Below are positions 23,948 through 36,059 of a stretch of 64,000 nucleotides of DNA, one piece after another (the stretch's first letter is position 1; each line of letters opens with the position of its first letter). The notes below the pieces were generated by a model. It saw only the letters and a list, made by a program, of their open reading frames with translations, was not told the DNA's origin and made no database searches. This DNA is from Zelopaecilomyces penicillatus (Eukaryota; Ascomycota; Sordariomycetes; Hypocreales; Pseudodiploosporaceae): assembly GCA_005765155.1 (NCBI GenBank), contig VCCP01000004.1, positions 1,984,001 through 2,048,000 of the forward strand, in the 5' to 3' direction. The translations under genes were made by a program, and so were the position numbers.

Positions 23948-24896
23948 AAAAGAAGGGTGTGTGCTATGCCGCCGTGGGGAATTTTTTTTTTTTTTTGAAA
24001 ACGTGTGAAATGAAGGATATGTTGACGAAACGAAACGAGGAGCGCCATGCGGTTTTATTATTTTCCCTCGAGATTGGACGACAACAAACATTTTTGAGAT
24101 TTCGGGCAGAGGCGAAGAAGATGGATGGTTTGATGCATAATGCCAAAGAAACTCTTCGATATTACCTCCCCCTTCCTGTGCGTTTGGTCAGTCCTCCTGC
24201 GCATTATGAGGCGTTTTTTTTTGTCTTGTCTGCAAGACTTTTTCCTTATTTATTGTGCTCTTGCGGCTTGACTTTGTTTCTCACGATGATGAGAAAGATG
24301 GCGGCGCTATGTTTGGTCCTTAATTCTTCAACTGGTTTCTTCAGTTGTAGGTCTGCAACAATGTAGCTGGCGTTTAGGGATGATAAAGGGTGTTACGATT
24401 CTTCTTTTTTTTTTTTTTTTTTTTTTTTTTGCGTAATGATGAATAAATAGTTTTTTGTGAGACTCTGTTAATGGTATTTGCTCTTTTTGCGTATCGACTA
24501 AACTATAGACTTGCTTCGTATCGTGAAGTCTTGTTGTTCATTTTCATCTTTCCATTCTCTAGATGCTTGTTCAATGGGTTTATATTCCCCATTGTGCTCT
24601 GCACGCCTACAAGAAAAAATTCACCCCTGAGTATTGCCAACTAAATATCCCAGGCATAACAAGTCTTCATATAATCATAATCCTATCATTTGCCTTTATC
24701 AACATCGTTGACTGTCTCAAGCAATACATCCTCAGTGAAGGTCCAAGGACAAATCGTCTACACTGTCTGCCTGCGTAGCAATTGTTCAACCCCCCTCGTT
24801 CCTTGGACATTATACGTGAAGCCTTTGAAATGGCAAGCAACGGCAACCAAATAAGCAACCCCCCTTCTCTCTTTTCTTTTAAGGTCTTCCTTTTCT
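23948..24896. other. Intergenic, convergent 3' regions
   Basis: The coiled-coil gene (+) and the amidohydrolase (-) converge here. T runs lie at about 23983-23996 and 24403-24430, the latter about 28 bases. No gene is visible. Confidence 0.7.
24403..24430. repeat. Poly-T tract of about 28 bases
   Basis: This near-pure T run lies between two convergent genes. On the minus strand it is an A run, which could be a simple homopolymer or the tail of an old retroposed sequence; no flanking duplication is obvious. Confidence 0.8.
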
Positions 24897-26072
24897 TTAC
24901 AGTCCATAGGCCGCCTTTGCAGTCCCACCAAAGATCATGGCGCGCTCCTCATCACCGAGCGAGGCCATCCAGCACATCTTCTCCACAACGTCACGCCAGT
25001 GTGGCCAGGCCTCAGTCGCATCCTCTTCACCCTCTTTGGGGCCGAAGCCGACGGTGCAGACGGGCCAATCGCTGCCGAACATGATGCGGCTGCTGCCGAA
25101 GGTGGCGAGGACGATGCCGAGCCAGGCAAGAGTGGACTGGAAGATGTGGGAGGCGGACTGGGAAGGCAAAGTGTCGGGCATCTCAGCAAAGGCACCGGAG
25201 AGCTTCATGTAAGTGCGGGAGCACTTGCCCAGAGAGTACATGGCGGTACGCCAGGCGACGAAGGATGGGTCGGAGCTGACGTTGTAGACTGTGAGGTCTG
25301 GCTTGCAGAGGTGGTCTGAGAAGAGCAGGTGGGTAATTGGTTAGCCGGGACTGATGGAAAGATCATAAAAAAAAAAAGAAGACTGGGGTCGTGTTAGTTG
25401 GGCAGACATACTGATAATGAAAGTAACCCTCTCTTCTTCCAGAACACCATCATGTGCACGGCCAATCATCTCCAGAGTCTCTTCTAGCTGCTTCTTGCCT
25501 CGGCGATGCTGGTCAACACCCACCTCGAAAACGAAACCCTTGCGACCCAACAGCTTCAAGCTCTCGATGAAATTATCCTCCAACATGGTGCCGTGAGGTT
25601 TGTCCTGCAGCAGATACCTAAACCCCTTGACTTTGGACCAAGCCTCACCAGCCTCCTCCTTCACGAGGTCCAGATACTTCTCCAAGACAGCAGGGCCGCT
25701 TGGAAGAGGTGCCCATGGAATGACTGCCAAACACAGCTTTGCATCCTCAGCCGTGTGGCCCTCACCATCATTGGGCTCGCCCAGCGCGAGGCGCTTCATC
25801 CAACGGACCTCCTTCAGCGGACCCTCCCAGCCAGAGCCATCGGCGGCACCAGTCTCAAGGTCATGCTTCCTGTCCGTCTCGACGTATATGAAGCCGAGAA
25901 GCGACGGCGCAGACGCAGTGGCTGTTTTGTATTGCTCGACGGAGCGCTGGCCGGCGAGTGGGTGGTCGGGTGTGCACCAGGCGAGGTTGTCCAGCTCCGA
26001 GGCGGGGTAGAGGTGGATGTGGGAGTCGATGATGGGAAGGATGAGCTGCTGCTGGTCTTCGAAATCTGCCAT
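24897..26072 (-). CDS. Metal-dependent amidohydrolase (amidohydrolase-2 / COG3618 type)
   Basis: A TIM-barrel hydrolase of the amidohydrolase superfamily that probably opens a lactone or cyclic amide; the substrate is unknown. Two exons, 26072-25412 and 25315-24897, give 359 residues; the 96-base intron has a GTATGT donor and a TTCTCAG acceptor. The metal-binding His-x-His is at residues 18-20 (IIDSHIHLYP). A third His lies in FIINHLCKPDL, restored exactly by the splice, and the conserved Asp is in FGSDWPVCTVG near the C-terminus. Length is typical for fungal members related to L-fucono-lactonases and 2-pyrone-4,6-dicarboxylate hydrolases. There is no signal peptide, so it is probably cytosolic. 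The neighbours do not suggest a pathway. Confidence 0.9.
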
Positions 26073-27746
26073 GGCTGCTGTAGTGTCCTTTTCCCTTTTC
26101 TATTCCTTTTTTTTTTTTTTGTAAGACAATGGGTGTTGTAGGAGGAGGAGCAGGAGGGGTGGGACAATAGAGGGGGAGGGGTTCGTTGAGCAGTTGGGTT
26201 TACTGACTTGACCGACGCTTTTTGGATATGCAGTGATGGAATTCACAATAATCTTTTGTGAAAAAGCACAAGGGAAAGAAATTGGCAATGGGTGGATGAG
26301 AAAGTTGACGAACAATGGGAGAGAGAAGGCAATCGCTGGCAAGAAGAGTTATGGAGACTGGATATTGGAGCTCCCCTAGCTCCTGGCTTTACCCCGCCAG
26401 TGGATTGACCTCTCAACCGACTTGCCCCAGCAGCAACAGCAGCAGCAGCGGTGACCGGGCCGTGACCTTGACGTCTGAGCGGCTCACACCGACTACATAT
26501 CACTCCAGTATCTCATTGCAGCTGCATCTCGACAATAAAGGCAGTCTCCTTTTCTCCAAATGAAGTCAGAGAGTCTACTCAATGAATCCTATTTCTGCCC
26601 TGTTTACCGTTTCTTGTGATGACCCTTCACAGCAATCAAGTAATTACATCTACACCCACTGTAACTTGTCATAGGTACAGAGTAGTATAGTACTCAGGCT
26701 ATGGCGTCAAAGTTCAGGTAGTACTTCCCGGGGGAAACAAACGGCGGCCCACAGCGGGAGCAGCCACCCTTCCTCCCCTTAGCTTTGGACCCCCCCAACT
26801 GTATTGGAGTATTTTAGGCGACGGATAAATGTTTATTCTTCTCTTGACATCTGCCGTTGGAGAGAAAACGGGTATTGACTACTGCACCGATGGCATGCAG
26901 ACTCTCGGTATTATCCAGACTACGATTTGAGTTTGCTCATGGATGTGACTAGAGGACGGTCTATCACTGTTGGTCTCTTTGTTTCCAGGTGTCCGGCTTT
27001 GAGTGAGAAAAGTGTAAAGAGACACAAACAATCACATCACGTTCGCACAATCATACTGTTGGAAGGCAATGCACAGGATTCATGAATAGATTCAATCGTC
27101 GTCTATCCAAACGGCAGTATATAAAACATATATATATCCTTGGCATGAACTGCCCCTTCCGCCACATCCACACATACACACAAACTGGCTAGCCTGAACC
27201 GTCTCAACAGCCTGATCCAGAACCACATCCAAGAGATTTATCAGTGTTTTTTTTTTTTGCTAAAGCTGGCATCCCCATCCGACGCGGGTTGGCACTGGAT
27301 GGGGACGGCTTCGGCATTGGCCATGTACGTGAACTGGGAGAGCACTGGAGGCGAGATTTCTTTCACCTCGCGCAGTGCAATCTCCCTCTTCCGCTCAGGA
27401 ACCAAATTCGAAAACAACTCGCAGACGCGGCATTCGGAATTGCCGGGACCATCTACGAGGGGCCGCAGCATCGACCCATTGGTCATCACACGCGGTCATT
27501 TGGGTGGCGGCCGCGATCTCCAAGACCAGCTTGGGCGCGTGCCCACCCAAAGGCGCGGTGGGGGGGTTTGTAAAAGTAATAAAGATTGCGTTACTTTTTT
27601 TTGGTTACCACACAACAACAAGAACATGGGATGAGCCAGCCAGATGGCCAAAGCGCTGCCGCATGCCCGCTAAAAGGAATGAACAGTCAGGTCTCTCTTC
27701 GGCCTCTATCCGTCGACAACCACCCCGGCACTTGAAGTTTGGTTCT
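26073..27746. other. Intergenic, upstream of the amidohydrolase
   Basis: The 1.7 kb hold the promoter of the amidohydrolase and the 3' region of esdC. No frame with protein character was found. A short AT-rich patch occurs near 27110-27140. Confidence 0.65.
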
Positions 27747-28682
27747 TCAGCTGACGATGATGCCGTTGCGGCGCGAGTTGACGCGCGAGGTGGTCTGGGG
27801 CTCGTACTCGTCGTCGCTGACACCGCTGGAGCAGGAGTCGCTGTCGTCATAACCGCAGCGGGCACCACCACAGTCGAGCTTGACACGGTCGCCCTTGCGT
27901 GTGATTCCGTAGCGTTCACAGGTGCAGGTGCTGACGTCGGAGCTGGGGGTGCTGTAGCCGGAGACGGAAGAGTTGGGAGACGAGCTGTCGGAGCGGTAGG
28001 ACAGGGATGAGCCAGATGAAGAGACGGGAGAGGTGCTGAAGTCGGTGATGACACCCTCGTCGTCGAGACCGGCACTGCCGAAGCGGGCGGTGAGCTCCTC
28101 AAGCTCCTCGTTGTCATAGTAGTCAGAGTCAAGAATGTGCTTGGTAGCATGGGGAGACATGGGCTTGGGGGCCTTGATCTGAGAAACAGACAGGGGGCGG
28201 CCTTTGGGGATGTCGACGGTGAGCGAGGCTCGGTGGCGGGACGACCGGTGGCTGTCCTTGGATGAAGATGAAGAAGAGTGCCGAGATGAGGACGAGCTGC
28301 TCTTGCTGCTTGACTTTGACGAGGAGGAAGAGGACTTGTGCGAGGATGAAGAAGAGGACTTGCGAGAAGACTTCTCAGACTTGTCAGTGGGGACGTCGAG
28401 GATGTTCAGCTCACGGCCGGTGGTGGGCTCCGTGGTGGAGTCGACACTGGGGTTGTGGGCGACGTGGTAGCCGTCGATGATGTAGTAGTACCAGTATCGC
28501 TGGCCGGCCTCGAGGGTGGCATTCTGGAATCGAAAGGTGCCCTTCCACGAGCCAGACTTGGAGGAGGTCTTGTCCTTGGAGAGCGGGAGCTGGCCGACGT
28601 AGTTGTCCCAAGAGCCGAGGAGATGCACGGACTTGACGCCAGAAGAGACGCGGAGCGAGAATGAAAGCTGGACGGCAGACAT
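27747..28682 (-). CDS. esdC: EsdC-like early sexual development protein with glycogen-binding (CBM48/AMPK-type) domain
   Basis: A single exon encodes 311 residues. Residues 1-95 form an AMPK/CBM48-type glycogen-binding E-set domain (VKSVHLLGSWDNYVGQLPLS, WKGTFRF, YWYYYIIDGYHVAHNPS, TTEPTTGRELNILDVP), the hallmark of fungal EsdC. EsdC of Aspergillus nidulans is needed for the balance of sexual development; older databases call it a GTP-binding protein although no GTPase motif is present here. Residues about 100-145 are an almost pure Ser run with Lys, Arg and His. A second conserved block near the C-terminus, CTCERYGITRKGDRVKLDCG followed by RCGY and a further Cys, looks like a small Cys-rich module. 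Long frames on the opposite strand are by-products of the low-complexity coding sequence. The protein is likely cytosolic. Confidence 0.9.
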   Translation of the reverse strand: MSAVQLSFSLRVSSGVKSVHLLGSWDNYVGQLPLSKDKTSSKSGSWKGTFRFQNATLEAGQRYWYYYIIDGYHVAHNPSVDSTTEPTTGRELNILDVPTDKSEKSSRKSSSSSSHKSSSSSSKSSSKSSSSSSRHSSSSSSKDSHRSSRHRASLTVDIPKGRPLSVSQIKAPKPMSPHATKHILDSDYYDNEELEELTARFGSAGLDDEGVITDFSTSPVSSSGSSLSYRSDSSSPNSSVSGYSTPSSDVSTCTCERYGITRKGDRVKLDCGGARCGYDDSDSCSSGVSDDEYEPQTTSRVNSRRNGIIVS

Positions 28683-31130
28683 GATGATTTGTGAATTAAG
28701 TTCTTGAAGAAGAAGTGTTGTTGTGGTGAGTTGGTGCTGCTTGAGTAATCAAACGGAAAAAAATGATGTATTGATTCTTGAAAAAAAGACGAGGAAAAAA
28801 TGCGTTCTTCTTTCGTTGAAAAGTGGTATTGGCGAGCAAGCGAAATCCCAGATTTCTGTTATTAAGAGGGTATCGGACGTGTGAGAGTTTGCGTTGTAAA
28901 AAATTGGAAATATCAAAAAATTAATGTAATGATTTCGTCTCTCAAAAAGCTGACCGGCAACTATGAGGCTTGTATGAGGTTTCTTTGGGATTTAGTTTTT
29001 TGGGAGACGTAAACAACAAAAAATGGGAGAGAAATTAAAGAAAGAGACCAGCTCTAACAAACAAACAAAAAAGGGAGGAGCGGGGGGAGAGGGAAACAAC
29101 AGAAACGAGGATTCAACCTTGGCGAAGCTTGCTGGAGAGGAAAGGGAAAAAGAGAGGAAGAATGGGGAGCGGTGTTGGTCCATGTTTATACATTTTGCGA
29201 AGCGCGGCCCGTTACTGGGGCCACACAAGACAAGGCACCACGCTGCACGGCGGCTGCTCACGAGAGTCGGCCCAGTAGGAAAAGCTGGTGCTGTTGCTGG
29301 GTGGGGGGGGACGCCCCGACGGGCTGGATCGCCGTGTTGGTTGTTGTTGTCGTCGTTGCTCTACTGCAGCTCGCTTTGCAAGTGTCTTTGATGGATAGGA
29401 CCCTTGCCTTTGGTGTGTGAACGTTGGGACTTCAACCTAACATTCGTCCGCCTCCAAGCAGGCCCTTCACTCAGCAAACAAAGCTAAAGATGCTGCCCAT
29501 GTCATGGCCCCGCCATCTTTTGGAAGCGGTGCGGGGGTTTGGGCGGTTAAGCAGCTCTTTCCCCTGCTCTTCCTGCACGCACCAAGTGCCGAGGCTGGAC
29601 CAATCGCGCGCCGTGGCGCACCTCCCTCAGTGTGCTGCTCTTGTCTGCCGGCGTCTAAACACAGCGCCTGATTGGACTGCCGCCAGCAAGTTCGGGGCTA
29701 CTCCAAAAGCAGAGAACACACACTTTCCATGTTCCTTCCCAAAGTCCAAGGGTTGCTGATGCTGCTTTTCCCCAATTGTAGGTCGTCGTCACCTGCAGGT
29801 TATTACGCCAGTGGACGTGACGGACCAGTGATAGGCGTGCGATGCGCTGTGCCGCCCGTTTTTATGGGCTCCATCCATTGTGGTTTTTTATTGTGTGGTT
29901 CTTCAGTCCCCCCCCCCCCCCTTTCAAGTTTTTAGTTGCAGAAGTGGAGGAGATGCAAGCAGCAGCAGCAGCAGCTCTTCATTGTTGGCGCCTTTTGCTC
30001 CTACTGGGTGGTGCCCTGGCGGATGTTACTCCAAAATTGCAGACCACTTGGCCATATTATTACCCTCGAACTAGACTAGCCATTGTCTGCATGCATCGCA
30101 ACAGCACCGAATGTGTGTGTGTGTGTGCTGCTCGGCGCAACTATTCATTAGTCACATTTTCAACCTCGTCATCACCTTAGTGGGCTGATGATGCCCTGGA
30201 CAATCCAAACTTGTTTAGACCTGGTGGTGGTGGGTGGTAGGTGGTGGGGAGGCTTACTTTTTCGCACCTCGTGAATGGGCATGTGCCGGTCCATGGGTTG
30301 AGAAGGTATGGAGCCTCGGACGGCTTTCATGAAGAAAAACAGAACGCCGCTTTTGCAATTGCCGTCTTCCAGTAATCAAGGCCAAGCCCCTTCCAGAGTA
30401 GAACATAAATAATGAACGCCGAGTAGTAGGCAGCAACATGACACTGCAGCATAATAACTTCTTGTGTATCTCGCGATACCATGTGCGTTGTGTTGTATAA
30501 TAGGACAGTGGCTATTGGCTGTATGCACAACGGCACTCATATACAGTAGATTGGGTGTTCTGGTAGACAACTCACCGAATTATATGGGGAGATATACGAC
30601 TCATCATGTGCATGACAAGCGAGCGTATACACAAAAAGCATGTGAGCCGTCCACAACGAAGCTTTGTTAAAGCTGCAGGAGGCTTAGCCGATACAACTTG
30701 TCCCTATCAAAGGCTGTTGCCAAAACCATCTAAGATGTGTCGTTCCGAGGCGACAAATAGGAAGTGACCAAGTAGAAGCACACCCAAACAACCTCAGCCT
30801 TGATAGATCCTGTTTTCGTCTTGGAAATCAAACCTCCACAGTCTGTCGTCCTACCTTCAATCTCTCGTAAACAAAGTCCTTGATTTGCCAATAACAGGTA
30901 TATATCATCCTTGTTTCATTGTTGATAACCCGGCGATGAATTCCAACATGCGTTCCTCGGCCTCGAGCTCGTAACGTCGTGAAATAGAGATTTAATAATA
31001 ATAAAAAAAGAAGTATCCCAATTCTCTTGTATGGTCTTTCTCCCCCAGCCACACTTTTATACCAGTTTGAGTGCCCTTCTTCTTTGCCATGCGTTCCCTC
31101 ATTGCGCCTCCTTCCCCCTCAACTTGGAAT
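28683..31130. other. Intergenic, esdC promoter side to smF 3' side
   Basis: The 2.4 kb stretch lies upstream of esdC and downstream of smF. It holds purine-rich sequence just upstream of esdC, short AGC and GT repeats near 29958 and 30112, and a C run near 29910. No supported gene. Confidence 0.6.
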
Positions 31131-31637
31131 TTAACCCTCCATTCTCGTGTCTCCTCCGTTCTCTTTTTGATCGGCGCTTCGAATGTACAAAACGTTGTTA
31201 CACCTAGAACCACCCCCCGATGAAGTCAGAAATCAGAGCTCCTGGAATACACAGGAAAAAGAAAAAAAGTATTGTAACACGCGCGCCTTTGTCGCGTAAG
31301 GGGAGGGTCAGGGCTCCTCACCTAATCAGCACCTCGCCAAGCTCGCCTTTGAGCTTGTCTGAAATATATTCCTCCGTCCCTGAGAGCTGCAGGTTCATGT
31401 AGCTGTCGATTGACTAGCAGGCAATAGGTTAGCATTCCGTCAGCGACATAACTCAGAGTAGTGTTTTTCCCTGCTCTCTCTTTTGCTCCTCCTCGTTCCT
31501 CTTCCCAAAGTAGATAAAAAAAAGCTTACCACCAGTCTGCCCTTGTACTCGGTCTGTCCCCACTTTAGGCGCACGAGAACAGTCTTGTCCACAAGGTCCT
31601 GCAGCATCGGCCGCGGGTTCACAGGTACGAAGCTCAT
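31131..31637 (-). CDS. smF: Small nuclear ribonucleoprotein SmF
   Basis: SmF is one of seven Sm proteins that form the ring around the Sm site of U1, U2, U4 and U5 snRNAs. Three exons, 31637-31530, 31413-31322 and 31203-31131, give 90 residues, the usual size. Exon 1 encodes MSFVPVNPRPMLQDLVDKTV and the start of the Sm1 motif (VLVRLKWGQTEYKGRLV). Exon 2 continues with SIDSYMNLQL and GELGEVLIR, and exon 3 completes Sm2 (RCNNVLYIRS) and an acidic, polar tail ending DTRMEG. The introns are 116 and 118 bases with GTAAGC and GTGAGG donors, and the spliced frame is exact. The start fits the family start. With U1-C it is one of two spliceosomal protein genes here, both unusually rich in introns for their size. 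Confidence 0.96.
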
Positions 31638-34085
31638 CTTTGGAGGCCCGGGGTGTGGCGTGTGTGTGTGAGTTTTCTTCTTGTCGTTGGGGGTTGAGGT
31701 AGCGGCGATGGGGGATTGTAGCGGTGGGGAGTTGTTTTCTCGGACAAGGCTGAAAGTTTACCAGCGAGCCTTACGGAGCCTGAGAATTGGAGGGGCAGCC
31801 CGTATGGGGTGAGCCTGCCAGCTGTCACCAGCTGCTCACTTTGTTTATGCAAAATTACATAAAAATATTTATGCATACTTGAGTCTGGGGCTCCACCAGC
31901 CTTAAAGCGGCAGCATCAATGACAAAGCCAATAACCTGACCTACCTTACCTCTTCGTCCCTCGTCCTCCGTCGGCTACAAATGCGACTGCAACTGCAACA
32001 TTCAATAGACCGCGTGGATACACCATCATAAGCCCGACAATGGGAATATTCGCTATTCATACGCTACGTCCGCATCCCATAGTGGCCGCATCATGACAGA
32101 CCCAAGCGTCGCACCGGTTCCCTGCTCTTTGTATTTCCAGCTGCGTTCTTTTTCCTTTGCCGATACGCCGTTGATTTAAGAGGGTTGCAGCATGAGATGC
32201 AGTTTGACAAAAGCCACCGCAAGACAGGCCTCAAAATTAAAATACAAAAAATAATAATAACACTTGTCCACTGATCATCCATCACCAGACCAAGGACTCG
32301 TTACGCGCCGTGGATCGCCAAGTGTGCAGCAAGCCAGCAGCCATCAAAAAGCGCGAGGGGATCCCGTCAGTGGTAGCGCAGTTCGTTCCACCACACCATG
32401 TTCCTATGCTGATGGGCATACCATCCATCCCTACTTACTGCCTGCGGCCCGTCCGCGTGGCCCGCCGGGGCTTACCTTACAGCATAGTATGGCTGTCCCA
32501 TCTCATCAAGTGTGTCCGTCTTCCCGGTCGACGGCGGCCATGATTTAGATTGCCCGCATAGGCTTGGCCCTGGACTATCTTTCCGTGATGGTGTCGACGT
32601 TGTTTCCTCCCGCTAAAAGACGGTGAGGCTATTCGCCTTCTTTCTGGGCCCCCCTTTTTTCCCTTCCTGCTTGCTTCCCTAGCTGCCGTCTTCTCTTAGC
32701 TTCGGCGGGTAAAGGGGCATATTGAGCAGCTCAGAAAGGTCACAAGGGTAGCATCAGTCCAACTTTTCAGAGGTCGTACATACGGTGGCCCTTCGATCTA
32801 CTGTTCCACTGGCGCTTCCAGGTGCGTAGTTCAGCTGGCAAAGGGTTGTATTACTCTAGATAGGGGCGACTGCAGTTGATCGGTCGCCGCTGGCTTGGCC
32901 GTAGACTGCATACGAGTGCCACCGGTTCATTTATTTCGCCCTTTGGTCTGCGGGTCCGTTTCGGCAACTGCTCGCCTCGTTATCATTGTGATAGATTGTG
33001 TGGTTCACGGCACGTTCCACCGATCCATGTTCTATCTTCCTTGCGGTTGTTGCCTGATTGTTCTGACTTTCTGTTGAAGCGGCTTAATATTTCCTTAGGC
33101 AAGAACGCCGTTCCCACTATCCATCACATGCCCAACTTGCTGCTGACTGCTGCCTGAGTACTAAAGCTGAGCAGGCAGCTGGCTGTGAATAATCATTTGT
33201 GCTTGAAAATGGCAGTCCGAGTATCGCAGTCAACTTTGGATAGTATGCCGCAGGGGTATTTCTAACATCCACCGCATCTCTCATTCCTGGCTACTGCGCA
33301 AGTTGAGCTTCATCTTCATCACAAACGACTTCCAATGCTGAAACAATCGCATTTGAGGGATGTAAAGAAGGATTTCCTAACAGGCAATGTAAAAGAGCTA
33401 CCATCTTTTCAAGTTTCCGCCAAAATAATTCTTTCACCGTCCCATGCAAGTCGAGTTCACAAAGGACTACAAGAGTTACAGAGTCCATCACGATTTCCCC
33501 AACGAGGCTCTGAAAACCAAGGATCACGTCAAACTAATCTGGTCTTTTTTTTCGCTTTAGCCTCTTCTCATCCGAGCCTCAAAAATGTATCATGATTTCT
33601 TGTTAACCACAGTGCTTAGTATACGTGTGAATTCATCCATAGAAAAGCAAGCGGATCACGTGAAGTATCCGTTTCGGCGTGACTCAAATGCAATTCTGAC
33701 TGTCGGGCAGCAAGTCCATTCAGCGAGGCAGAGATCCGCTACTGTAAAGGCGTTGAATAAATCCAGGCAGAAATAATGATTGTTGGGTTGTTGTAAACGT
33801 GACCAAAACACTACAACATACGACGTTGCCAGTGAAATTCAAGACTCACTGGCGACAGTTACGGTGGAGCTGACGAGGGGTAGAATAGGTAGCCAGATCA
33901 GACCTGAACAGTGCATACACCGCCCATCCCTGATTTTTGCATGACCAAAATACTGGAAAGCCGTGAAGAACAGGAAATAAATCATCAAAGCGTTGGGAGG
34001 AAACTTACCCAGCTCAAATACCTCTACGCCCAGCCTCATCGTCGCCAAAAGCTGGTCAAGCCAAGCCAGCCCTCACTCATTCATC
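31638..34085. other. Intergenic, divergent smF / HD-domain gene
   Basis: The 2.4 kb between two divergent genes hold their promoters. No frame here has convincing protein character; a 78-codon minus-strand frame around 33291-33527 looks somewhat protein-like but has no recognisable motif or splice partner. No tRNA found. Confidence 0.55.
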
Positions 34086-34733
34086 ATGGGTTCCGAAGTC
34101 TTCACCATCAGCCAGGACCTCATCGACAAAGTCACAGCCTACGTGCAAACCTTCATGGCAAACTACGACGCATCACACGATTTCAACCACATCCGGCGCG
34201 TCGTCCACACCGCCGACTACATCCAGACCAAAACCCCCGGCACATGCCGCAACATCGTCAAGCTCGCCGCCCTCCTCCACGACGTTGGCGACCGCAAATA
34301 CCTCCAGCCGGGCCAAGACGGCTCCCGTCTCGTCCACAGCGTCCTCCGCTCCCTCGACTGCCCCGACGCACTGGCCGAAAAAATACAAGCCATCTGCCTC
34401 GGCGTCAGCTACACCAACGAAATCAGGGGACCCGGTGGGCCCGCGGCACTGGCGGCGCTGATTGCGGAGCACCCGGAGCTGGCGGTGGTGCAGGACGCGG
34501 ACCGGCTGGACGCCATTGGCGCGGTGGGTATTGGCCGGGTCTTCACGTACGGTGGGGCCAAGGGCCGGACGTTGGGGAATTCGATGGCGCATTTCGACGA
34601 GAAGCTGCTCAAGGTCGAGGCGCTGATGAAGACGGCCGCTGGGCGGGAGATGGCGAGGGAAAGGACGGAGAGGTTGAAGGTGATGCAGGAATGGTGGCGG
34701 ATGGAGACGGAGGGGATTGAGCAGGAGCATTAG
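34086..34733 (+). CDS. HD-domain metal-dependent phosphohydrolase
   Basis: A single exon encodes 215 residues. The HD signature is complete: His35 in HDFNHIRRVVHTA, His65-Asp66 in AALLHDVGDRKY, and Asp139 in VQDADRLDAIGAVGIGR. This order H...HD...D and the DADRLDA(I/L)GA wording fit the small stand-alone HD hydrolases related to bacterial YedJ; such proteins usually cleave phosphate esters of nucleotides, but the substrate here is not known. I start at the ATG at 34086 (MGSEVF); an earlier in-frame ATG at 33993 would add 31 residues of unlikely composition. There is no targeting signal. GC-rich third codon positions confirm coding, and a long overlapping frame on the same strand is a shadow of this bias. 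Confidence 0.9.
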   Translation: MGSEVFTISQDLIDKVTAYVQTFMANYDASHDFNHIRRVVHTADYIQTKTPGTCRNIVKLAALLHDVGDRKYLQPGQDGSRLVHSVLRSLDCPDALAEKIQAICLGVSYTNEIRGPGGPAALAALIAEHPELAVVQDADRLDAIGAVGIGRVFTYGGAKGRTLGNSMAHFDEKLLKVEALMKTAAGREMARERTERLKVMQEWWRMETEGIEQEH

Positions 34734-36059
34734 TTTAAAACGGGGTATGATTTTGTTCTTTTTTTTTTTTCTCAAATAGATTATAGGTAGCTTATTAGGG
34801 GGTTACATGTGGACAGACGATGTTACAGTATGAATAAAGAAACCGATGAAGGAATGGCAATTTTGCAATTACAACAAAAAGTTTAATAGATGAATATATC
34901 CAACGGTGGTATCCGCAGCCATGTAAAGGGGTGCCAAAACCAGGCCACTGGCTTCCGTTGTGATTGGTTTGTTTGTCCACTGCGCCGAAATGTCGGGTTC
35001 TCCGCCCCAGGGCCAGGATAAACATCTCCAAAGTCCCCCCCGTCCATCAGCCCTATGAATTTCCCTTCTTCTCCTTCTCTCTCTTCTCAAGTCTGGCATC
35101 GTAAAGGATTCAGCCGCCCCCTCCATTCTTATTGTCAGACTGGCACATTTATCTGCATGATTTTCATACATAAAATACCCACAACCGAGTGAGGGCATCT
35201 GTCAATCTCACGTCAGAGAAAGAATTAAAAAATCAATTAGGGACGGGAAACATATCCATTCCCATCCCAACCTATACATATCTTGCATGGTGAAAAACAA
35301 AAATACAGAATAGGTTCATATACCCGTTCCAAGTTTCACACCCTGAAAGACACCCAAAAAAAAAAAAAAACGCTTCGTAGTGTTTGCAGAAATTACAAAT
35401 TTCTGCCCCCCATTCTCTTAGGCTCCCCTTTTCTAGCTTTTGATATCAATGTCTCATAAATCTTTGGTCGCCAACATAGAAGGAAGGAAGAGGGGGGGTC
35501 CAAGGTCACCACACAATAAAGATAAGTACTAAAAGAGGAGCTAGCTGTTGGATGAGAACCTTGACGGCTCTGATACCGAAACCCAACAATAAACGCTTAG
35601 ACATTTACTAAAAACACATCCATCCATAAGGGGGAGCTTGAGCGGACGGCCACATACACACACACACACGATAGCCGGCACGGATCGCCCATTTGCATTT
35701 TATTTAGTTTTCGGTAGACTGTTGGCTGCGTCTTGCAATAACTACCGACTCAGCCTAAAGAGTGGGCAAAACGCCATTCAATGGGGGGGGGGCAAGGGGA
35801 GGTGGCGCCACAATGGAATCTATTGTATAAGACATTGGGCAATATACACACCGTGCTGCCCCCCCCCCCCCCCCCTTGATGAGGGAATCTTCCTCCTCTG
35901 GATCTATCATCTTTGTTTAGATGTTTATTCACACACACAAAGAAACCACTTTATTCACTCATCATTCTTAACACCCTCCCTTCTTCATCACTCCTCACCC
36001 AAGTTAAACCCCCCAACCCCCCCTCTCCCACGACATCTCCCAATTTACACCCACCAACC
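34734..36059. other. Intergenic, HD-domain gene to F-box gene
   Basis: The 1.3 kb hold the 3' region of the HD gene and the promoter of the F-box gene. A 17-base C run is at 35859-35875 and a G run near 35785. Short CA tracts occur. No gene is visible. Confidence 0.65.

Noticed and set aside
27375..28010. 211-codon plus-strand frame overlapping esdC, and a 181-codon frame on the minus strand
   Set aside because: Both are by-products of the biased codon use and Ser/Asp low complexity of esdC; the esdC frame carries the recognisable domain.
32824..32842. TAGTTCAGCTGG, resembling a tRNA A box
   Set aside because: No matching B box (GGTTCGANTCC type) or acceptor-stem pairing within tRNA distance.
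33291..33527. 78-codon minus-strand frame with somewhat protein-like composition
   Set aside because: No motif, no flanking exons with good splice signals, and an equally long frame on the other strand.
33911..34720. 269-codon plus-strand frame overlapping the HD-domain gene
   Set aside because: Arg/Pro/Gly-rich shadow created by GC-rich third positions; the other frame has the complete HD motif.
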